Below, piece after piece: positions 12,569 to 17,371 of a DNA stretch of 17,371 nt. This DNA comes from an uncultured Bacteroides sp. GTDB taxonomy: Bacteria > Bacteroidota > Bacteroidia > Bacteroidales > Bacteroidaceae. Position numbers and translations under genes: made by a program. The DNA is taken from NCBI GenBank assembly GCA_900553815.1, contig USEY01000064.1, positions 1-17,371 of the forward strand, given 5' to 3'. Position 1 is the first letter of the stretch, and each line of letters opens with the position of its first letter. Below the pieces are notes generated by a model. It searched no databases. It saw only the letters and a list, made by a program, of their open reading frames with translations, and was not told where the DNA came from.

Positions 12569-13423
12569 TCAACTCATGGTGATTTCCACCTCCATGCCGC
12601 AACGATAGCCCTCGTCGTACAGGGCTGTAAGCTTGTTTACATCGCGCTCTATACGGTCGACCTGCATGGGTTGTTCAGGACGGATGACAACCACCTCGCC
12701 CGCCTTTTCCTGCTGCTCTACCATGGACAACTGCTCGTTGTAGACCACGCTGCGTTGATTGATGGCCTGCTGCAGAAGCGGGTATTTCTTATATATAAAG
12801 GAAGGGACACGCGTGCCTTGAATCTTCTTGCGATAGCCATAGTTGCGGGTAAGCACAACTACATTTCTGGTACAGCCATCGGCCTGTGCACGCATCAGGG
12901 GAATGCTGTCGACAATGCCGCCATCGAGCATCGGAATGCCATCGACCCTGACAATGGGACACACAAAAGGCAAGCTGCTGGAAGCACGTACAATGTCTAT
13001 CACCCGATTCTTGTCGCGCTTCTCCTCCAGGTAGTTGGCCTGGCCGGTCAGGCAGTTGGTGGTGACCATGAGGTAGCGGGCGGGATTATTGAAATAGGCT
13101 TCATAGTCATAAGGAAGAATCTGTTCGGGGAAATCATGAAACAGGAGGTCGAAGTCCATGATGTTCCGCTTGGTCAGCAAGTACTTCAGGCCTATATAAT
13201 GGTATTTCTGCAAAAGGTCGATATTGCTGAACTTGGCCCTTCCGCGCTGCCCCGACATGTAGGACAGGCCGTTGCAGGCACCGGCACTGACCCCGATGAC
13301 ATAAGGGAAACGGATGCCACGGTCCATGAAACTGTCGAGCACACCGCAAGTAAACACTCCCCGCATGCCCCCTCCTTCGAGCACAAGCCCCGTATGGCTG
13401 TCAATTTGAATTGTTTTCTTCAT
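12569..13423 (-). CDS. Patatin-like phospholipase
   Basis: A 284-aa serine lipid acyl-hydrolase of the patatin family. The oxyanion-hole motif LEGGGMRG (residues 15-22), nucleophile elbow GVSAG with Ser46, and catalytic dyad motif LDGGIVDSIP with Asp167 are all intact. The rest (YFNNPARYLMVTTNCLTG, RASSSLPFVCPIV) is typical of bacterial YjjU-like patatins. No signal peptide is evident, so it likely acts in the cytoplasm or on the inner face of the membrane. The start MKKTIQID at 13423 is preferred; an upstream ATG at 13456 would place the -7 box TATCTTTG inside the gene. It is read divergently from the C1 peptidase gene and ends 104 bp before yigZ. Confidence 0.9.
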   Translation of the reverse strand: MKKTIQIDSHTGLVLEGGGMRGVFTCGVLDSFMDRGIRFPYVIGVSAGACNGLSYMSGQRGRAKFSNIDLLQKYHYIGLKYLLTKRNIMDFDLLFHDFPEQILPYDYEAYFNNPARYLMVTTNCLTGQANYLEEKRDKNRVIDIVRASSSLPFVCPIVRVDGIPMLDGGIVDSIPLMRAQADGCTRNVVVLTRNYGYRKKIQGTRVPSFIYKKYPLLQQAINQRSVVYNEQLSMVEQQEKAGEVVVIRPEQPMQVDRIERDVNKLTALYDEGYRCGMEVEITMS

Positions 13424-13444
13424 AATCCATCCTGATTTAACATC

Positions 13445-13452
13445 CAAAGATA
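13445..13452 (-). promoter_or_regulatory. -7 box of the patatin gene
   Basis: TATCTTTG on the - strand, 21 bp before the ATG at 13423. No clear TTTG -33 box is at the usual distance. Confidence 0.5.
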
Positions 13453-13533
13453 GCATTTGTCAGCGATATTCTTGGCATATTTGGAGAATATAAGAGTGAG
13501 GTCGGCAAAGTCAGCCAGAAAACTTCGTTTTCG

Positions 13534-13565
13534 TTTGCCTCTGCACTCACCTTTTCTTATATTTG
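13534..13565 (+). promoter_or_regulatory. Promoter of the C1 peptidase gene
   Basis: TTTG (13534-13537), 20 bp, TATATTTG (13558-13565): a full match to both Bacteroides promoter boxes, 34 bp upstream of the ATG. Confidence 0.75.
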
Positions 13566-13599
13566 TGCCCAGCAACAAAAAATTCTAAATAAATTAATC

Positions 13600-14793
13600 A
13601 TGATGAAAAAAACCATCCTTATCGCCGCCATGGCTTTGGTAGCCTTTGATATGTCGGCCAAGAAGAAAACCGAACCCAAAGAAGAGGGCTTTGTATTTAC
13701 CACCGTAAAGGAAAACCCCATCACCAGTATCAAGAACCAGAACCGCTCAAGCACGTGCTGGAGCTTCTCAAGCCTGGGATTCCTGGAGAGCGAGCTGCTG
13801 CGCATGGGCAAAGGCACTTACGACCTCTCTGAAATGTTTGTCGTACACCACACGATGGTAGACCGTGCCGTGAACTACGTGCGCTACCACGGTGATGCTC
13901 CTTTCTCACCGGGCGGAAGCTTCTACGACATCATGTACTGCATGAGAAACTACGGTCTCGTTCCACAGGAGGCTATGCCGGGCATCATGTACGGTGACTC
14001 TCTGCCGGTACACAACGAACTGGATGCTGTGGCCGAAGCCTACGTACGCGCCATCGGTAAAGGCAGATTCAGCAAGCTGACTCCGGTATGGAAGAACGGT
14101 ATCAGCGCCATCTACGATACTTATCTGGGCAAGTGCCCCGAAACTTTCACTTACCAAGGCAAGGAATATACTCCGAAGAGCTTTGCAGAAAGCCTGGGCA
14201 TCAACCCCGACGACTATGTATCGCTGACTTCATATACTCACCATCCGTTCTACACCCAGTTTGCCATTGAAATTCAGGACAACTGGCGCAACGGTCTGTC
14301 ATACAACCTGCCGATTGACGAGCTGATGGCTGTGATGGACAACGCCATCCGCACCGGATACACCTTTGCATGGGGAAGCGACGTGAGCGAACAGGGCTTT
14401 ACACGCGACGGTATTGCCGTAATGCCCGATGCTGCCCGTGGTGCAGAACTGACAGGTTCGGACATGGCCCGCTGGACCGGCATGACTGCTGCTGACAAGC
14501 GCAAGGAACTGACCAGCAAACCGCTGCCCGAAGTAAACGTTACTCAGGAAATGCGTCAGATTGCCTTTGACAACTGGGAAACTACCGACGACCACGGCAT
14601 GGTAATCTACGGTATTGCCAAAGACCAGAACGGCAAGGAATACTTCATGGTGAAGAACTCATGGGGATTGAGCGGCAAGTATAACGGTATCTGGTATGCA
14701 TCGAAAGCTTTCGTTGCCTACAAGACCATGAACATCCTGGTGCACAAAGATGCTGTTCCTGCTGAAATCAAGGCCAAACTGGGCATCAAATAA
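13600..14793 (+). CDS. Exported C1 family peptidase (aminopeptidase C / bleomycin hydrolase-like)
   Basis: A 397-aa papain-fold cysteine peptidase of the bleomycin hydrolase/PepC branch. Catalytic residues are visible: Gln47 in KNQNRSSTCWSFSS (oxyanion), Cys53 nucleophile, His332 in DDHGMVIYG, Asn353 in MVKNSWG. Residues 1-20 (MMKKTILIAAMALVAFDMSA) form a signal peptide with likely cleavage after SA, so the enzyme is periplasmic or exported, unlike cytoplasmic PepC. The large insert between Cys and His (LPIDELMAVMDNAI) is typical of this branch. It is somewhat shorter than the usual 440-460 aa. It has its own promoter and terminator, so it is monocistronic. Expected to trim N-terminal residues from peptides. 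Confidence 0.92.
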   Translation: MMKKTILIAAMALVAFDMSAKKKTEPKEEGFVFTTVKENPITSIKNQNRSSTCWSFSSLGFLESELLRMGKGTYDLSEMFVVHHTMVDRAVNYVRYHGDAPFSPGGSFYDIMYCMRNYGLVPQEAMPGIMYGDSLPVHNELDAVAEAYVRAIGKGRFSKLTPVWKNGISAIYDTYLGKCPETFTYQGKEYTPKSFAESLGINPDDYVSLTSYTHHPFYTQFAIEIQDNWRNGLSYNLPIDELMAVMDNAIRTGYTFAWGSDVSEQGFTRDGIAVMPDAARGAELTGSDMARWTGMTAADKRKELTSKPLPEVNVTQEMRQIAFDNWETTDDHGMVIYGIAKDQNGKEYFMVKNSWGLSGKYNGIWYASKAFVAYKTMNILVHKDAVPAEIKAKLGIK

Positions 14794-14825
14794 TTGCAGC
14801 AAGAACAATAGAACAAACTGATAGG

Positions 14826-14869
14826 CTCCGGCCGTTGCATCAGGACATGCAACGGCCGGAGTTGTTTTT
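14826..14869 (+). terminator. Rho-independent terminator of the C1 peptidase gene
   Basis: A perfect 15-bp stem (CTCCGGCCGTTGCAT / ATGCAACGGCCGGAG) with a 6-base loop, followed by TTGTTTTT. About 33 bp after the stop codon. Confidence 0.92.
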
Positions 14870-14935
14870 ATACATATCAGACAGTGATTTGCCCGCTTCA
14901 GCATTTTTATAACAGAAAGGCTACACGGAAAATCC

Positions 14936-14943
14936 TATCTTTG
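14936..14943 (+). promoter_or_regulatory. Candidate -7 box for DUF4251
   Basis: TATCTTTG with C following, on the + strand. No good TTTG lies at the usual -33 distance. It would give a leader of about 190 bases. Confidence 0.4.
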
Positions 14944-15137
14944 CCTGTGTCTGATAATTTAAGTATGTTAGATTATCTTCAGGAAAAGAAGCCAAAAAGG
15001 AGTTGAATCATTAAAAGTAGATAAACGACAGACTTCTTAAGCATAATTAATCAAACAGTAAGCAGTAAAAAAGCATTCATGGTTGTTATATAGATATACG
15101 GCGTACAATGTCGTCCGCCGAAAAAAGAGACAAAACA

Positions 15138-15695
15138 ATGAAGAATATTGCATTATTTATGACGATGTTCCTGCTCATGCTGGCAGGAAGCGCCACAGCA
15201 CAAGAGGAAACAAGAGAACTGACCAAGGCTGAAAGAAAAGCCTTGCAAGCACGCATTGACAGCCTGCAACATGCAGAAGCAGAGAAAGCCCTGAACGACC
15301 GGGCCTTTACACTGGAGGCCGACCAGGTTATATTCAAATACGGACAAACTGCCTACGTGACGTCGAACACCAACTTTGTGTCGGTGAAAGACGACCAGGC
15401 CATCGTGCAGGTAGCTTTCAACATTCCGGTGAGCGGTCCTAACGGACTGGGTGGCATCACTGTGGAAGGACGCTTCTCTGAATACGACCTGAAGAAAGAC
15501 AAGAAGGGAAACGTATCGCTGTCTATCAACGTCACGGGAACCGGTATATCGGCCCGCGCGGACATTACCCTCTACAACGGAAGCAACAAGGCTACAGTGA
15601 CCATTACTCCCAACTTCAACTCTAACCGCATTACGCTCAACGGCGTCATCTTCCCCCTTGACAAAAGTAATGTCTTCAAGGGACGTTCGCTCTGA
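15138..15695 (+). CDS. DUF4251 family exported protein
   Basis: A 185-aa protein with a signal peptide (MKNIALFMTMFLLMLAGSATA, cleavage before QEE), then a charged helical stretch (TKAERKALQARIDSLQHAEAE) and a beta-rich domain (YVTSNTNFVSVKDDQAIVQV, GGITVEGRFSEYDLKKDKKG, GISARADITLYNGS, GVIFPLDKSNVFKGRSL) that matches the Bacteroidales DUF4251 family. Periplasmic, function unknown. ATG at 15138 is chosen because the signal peptide begins there; an ATG ten codons upstream would add a charged segment before it. A long hairpin with a T-run follows the gene. Confidence 0.85.
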   Translation: MKNIALFMTMFLLMLAGSATAQEETRELTKAERKALQARIDSLQHAEAEKALNDRAFTLEADQVIFKYGQTAYVTSNTNFVSVKDDQAIVQVAFNIPVSGPNGLGGITVEGRFSEYDLKKDKKGNVSLSINVTGTGISARADITLYNGSNKATVTITPNFNSNRITLNGVIFPLDKSNVFKGRSL

Positions 15696-15738
15696 CAGCC
15701 GACTACCGAGATAAAGCGATGTTAGTGCTGAAGGAATA

Positions 15739-15803
15739 AAGCAAGTACCAGCCTGCCTGATGACAGGCTGATAGTACCTTCTGCTTCAGAGACTTATTTT
15801 TTT
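15739..15803 (+). terminator. Hairpin and T-run after DUF4251
   Basis: Nested arms AAGCA/TGCTT and CAGCCTG/CAGGCTG (15749-15755 / 15764-15770) are followed, after 10 bases, by seven T (15797-15803). The gap between stem and T-run weakens the call. A related ACAGCCTGCCTGA sequence recurs near 17228 after the last gene. Confidence 0.5.
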
Positions 15804-15821
15804 AATCACCAATATGTATTC

Positions 15822-15862
15822 CGATGGGTATTATCCGGGGAAACCGGCCGATGCCCGTCGGA
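15822..15862 (+). promoter_or_regulatory. Structured leader before DUF4136
   Basis: CCGATGGG (15822-15829) can pair with CCCGTCGG (15855-15862), one G-U pair, around an inner CCGG/CCGG. It lies 20 bp upstream of the ATG. It may be a regulatory leader stem or part of a terminator; no known riboswitch is recognised. Confidence 0.3.
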
Positions 15863-15882
15863 CAAACTAAACCCGTAACATT

Positions 15883-16506
15883 ATGAAAAAGATTTTATTA
15901 CTGATTTGCATGGCTGCGGCCGTCGCTTCGTGTGAGAAAGACCCTGACATGGGGGAACTGGACAGCGACATGGTGGTCTACACTGACCACGACAGCCAAA
16001 CAGACTTCGGCGATTTTCAGACTTACTTCCTGCCCGACAGCATTCTGGAAGCAGGAGGACATCATGCCTCTTACTGGAAAGACGAGAACGCCCAGCAGCT
16101 TATCAATGCTGTAGAAACACAGATGAACAACCGAGGCTATCGCCGCATTACCGACCCTGAACAGAAGACCGATGCCGACCTGGGTGTACAGCTATCCTAC
16201 ATAGCCCAGACAACCAACATCATAAGCGGCGGATACTGGGGAGGCTGGTGGGACTACGGCTTCTGGGGACCATGGTGGGGAGGCTGGTACTACCCCTACA
16301 CGGTGAGCTACAGCTACAACACCAACTCGCTGGTCATTGAAATGGTGGACCTGACCGCACAGGATACGGAGGATGCCAAGCTGCCCGTCGTATGGTATGC
16401 CGACGCTTCGGGCTATCAGTACAACACGCACTATGGCATGCAGCTGATGACAGCAGCCATTGGCCAGGCCTTTGAACAGTCACCCTATATTCAATCCAAC
16501 AAATAA
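15883..16506 (+). CDS. DUF4136 family lipoprotein
   Basis: A 207-aa lipoprotein: signal MKKILLLICMAAAVASC with the lipobox ending at Cys17, then EKDPDMGELDSD. The acidic/Lys pattern right after the Cys resembles Bacteroidetes lipoprotein export signals, so surface exposure is possible (inference). The DUF4136 domain covers TDFGDFQTYFLPDSI, a helix, DADLGVQLSYIAQT and a C-terminal helix (YGMQLMTAAIGQAFEQ). A Trp/Gly/Tyr-rich insert (YWGGWWDYGFWGPWWGGW region, about residues 118-146) splits the domain, as in other Bacteroides members. Function unknown. The beta-barrel gene starts 17 bp downstream, in the same operon. Confidence 0.88.
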   Translation: MKKILLLICMAAAVASCEKDPDMGELDSDMVVYTDHDSQTDFGDFQTYFLPDSILEAGGHHASYWKDENAQQLINAVETQMNNRGYRRITDPEQKTDADLGVQLSYIAQTTNIISGGYWGGWWDYGFWGPWWGGWYYPYTVSYSYNTNSLVIEMVDLTAQDTEDAKLPVVWYADASGYQYNTHYGMQLMTAAIGQAFEQSPYIQSNK

Positions 16507-16523
16507 GAAACGGAGGTAGAACA

Positions 16524-17168
16524 ATGAAAACTATCAGAAACTACATAGCCTCATCCTTGAAGGCAGCGACCATCATGGCCTGCATGCTGACAGGAATGAA
16601 CCTGCATGCCCAGGAAGCATCGCAACGAAAAATACATGCCACGATTGACTGGCAGATGAACGCACCTGTATCTACTGACTTTGCCGACAAAATCAGCGGA
16701 TGGGGTATGAACTTTGAAGGAACCTACGACATCACGCCATAGCTGGCTGTTGGTGGCTTTATCTCCTTCCACACCAATCACCGCTACATAGACAGGCAAA
16801 CCATCAGCCTCTCGCCTACCGAAAGCCTGACAACCGACCAGCAACGGTCGGCCTTTCAGTTGCCGTTCGGTGCTACTGCCGCCTACTCGTTCAACAAGGA
16901 GGCGCATGTGCGCCCCTACATCGGCGCCAAGCTGGGTGCCATGTTTGCACGCAACACGACCTATTTCGGCACAGGCGGACTTTATGACAAGAGTTGGGGA
17001 TTCTATGCTTCTCCTGAAATAGGTCTGAAAATCTATCCTACCCGCCAGAAGAACTGGGGATTCCACATTGCCGGATACTACAGCTTTGCCACCAACAAGA
17101 CCGAAACGCTGACCGGCGATATTGACGGACAAAGCAACGTAGGTTTCCGGCTGGGTATCACATTCTGA
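16524..17168 (+). pseudogene. Outer-membrane beta-barrel (porin-like) protein gene with in-frame TAG
   Basis: The frame opens MKTIRNYIASSLKAATIMACMLTGMNLHAQ (signal peptide, cleavage before or after HAQ), runs through KIHATIDWQMNAPVSTDF and GWGMNFEGTYDITP, meets TAG at 16740-16742, then continues in the same frame without other stops: LAVGGFISFHTNHRY, FQLPFGATAAYSF, RPYIGAKLGAMFA, SWGFYASPEIGLKIYP, NVGFRLGITF, ending with the usual aromatic C-terminal strand. With the stop bridged the protein is 214 aa, a normal small outer-membrane barrel. A single base change (for example CAG to TAG, giving ITPQLAVGG) accounts for the break. A GGAGG 7 bp before the ATG and 17-bp spacing from DUF4136 suggest an operon. 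Read-through or a sequencing error cannot be excluded. Confidence 0.85.
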
Positions 17169-17236
17169 CACGTCAGGAAAACATACCCATTGCCGCAAGC
17201 CGTAACTTCCAAGTAGTAAAGAAGGTAACAGCCTGC

Positions 17237-17265
17237 CTGAAGGCAAGCTTCAGAAGATAAGGTTT
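17237..17265 (+). terminator. Weak hairpin after the beta-barrel gene
   Basis: CTGAAG-GCAAG-CTTCAG (17237-17253) is followed by an A/T-rich GGTTTTATTTTA. It shares ACAGCCTGCCTGA with the hairpin after DUF4251. A weak call. Confidence 0.35.
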
Positions 17266-17273
17266 TATTTTAC

Positions 17274-17371
17274 TTAAGTTTCCGATTTGATATTTTACTG
17301 GAAGTTAAGAAGTTATAGAAGTTATAGAAGTTATCACTTCGCTTTGCTCTGTTAGAAGTTAAAGCCGATAG
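17274..17371. repeat. AGGAGTTAAA-type hairpin element, copy 4 (to window edge)
   Basis: AAGTTTCCGATTTG start, GAAGTTAAGAAGTTATAG units (9-bp spacing), and an AGAAGTTAAAGCCGATAG end as in the three copies at 8845-10022. The central stem (CACTTCGCTTTGCTCTG) is largely decayed. It may continue past the window. Confidence 0.55.

Larger units (their letters stand above)
14794..15137. other. 344-bp intergenic region before DUF4251
   Basis: Holds the terminator of the C1 peptidase gene (14826-14869) and a TATCTTTG box (14936-14943). The remaining 190 bp before DUF4251 is AT-rich with no gene or repeat that I can identify. Confidence 0.6.

Noticed and set aside
12671..13435. 254-aa open frame on the + strand opposite the patatin gene
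   Set aside because: Antisense shadow; the - strand frame has the full patatin catalytic motifs.
15739..15803. Riboswitch after DUF4251
   Set aside because: A simple hairpin and T-run explains it, and no known aptamer motif is recognisable.

Overview
The window reads as a chromosomal segment of Bacteroides or a close relative in the Bacteroidales. Four things suggest this: UpxY/UpxZ-type capsule regulators, Bacteroides-type promoters (TAnnTTTG -7 boxes, sometimes with a TTTG-like -33 box), Bacteroidales-specific families (DUF4251, DUF4136 lipoprotein, smalltalk mini-protein) and almost no reliance on strong Shine-Dalgarno sites. The species cannot be told from sequence alone. No rRNA, tRNA, CRISPR array, integrase or transposase gene was seen.

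Left part (1-5494) is a stripped-down capsular-polysaccharide-type locus. A smalltalk mini-protein overlaps a T7-lysozyme-like N-acetylmuramoyl-L-alanine amidase on the + strand. On the - strand, in transcription order, lie upxY (antiterminator), upxZ (antagonist of UpxY proteins) and a WecA/MraY-type polyprenyl-phosphate sugar-1-phosphate transferase. No other glycan genes are present. A 619-bp stretch of repeats separates upxY from upxZ, and about 1.7 kb of non-coding, repeat-rich DNA lies upstream of upxY, including a good leftward Bacteroides promoter about 1 kb away.

Middle (5495-7492, + strand) is a tightly overlapping three-gene set: a GYF_2/dispanin-like membrane protein, a DUF2752 membrane protein and an MFS transporter. 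Next comes a - strand series (8241-13423). In transcription order it holds a patatin-like phospholipase, YigZ/IMPACT, nitroreductase, a small membrane protein, a Rossmann/DUF2520 protein, a KdsC-like HAD phosphatase and Maf. Nitroreductase to DUF2520 is clearly one operon. KdsC and Maf are spaced away from it by repeat-bearing gaps.

Right part (13600-17168, + strand) is envelope/secreted: an exported C1 (bleomycin-hydrolase-like) peptidase with its own promoter and strong terminator, a periplasmic DUF4251 protein, then a DUF4136 lipoprotein followed 17 bp later by an outer-membrane beta-barrel gene that carries an in-frame TAG stop.

The most unusual content is non-coding. (1) Tandem arrays keep a strict 7-bp period in eight places, most of them variants of AGTKGWR. 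Five of the six long arrays sit just 3' of a gene with the G-rich strand as the sense strand, and one forms the last codons of upxY. (2) Three paired inverted GTAG-plus-palindrome elements look like REP doublets (BIMEs), two of them inside a 238-bp tandem duplication. (3) A composite block of about 320-356 bp is present twice, behind upxY and behind maf. (4) Several hairpin-bearing dispersed repeats show compensatory changes in their stems.
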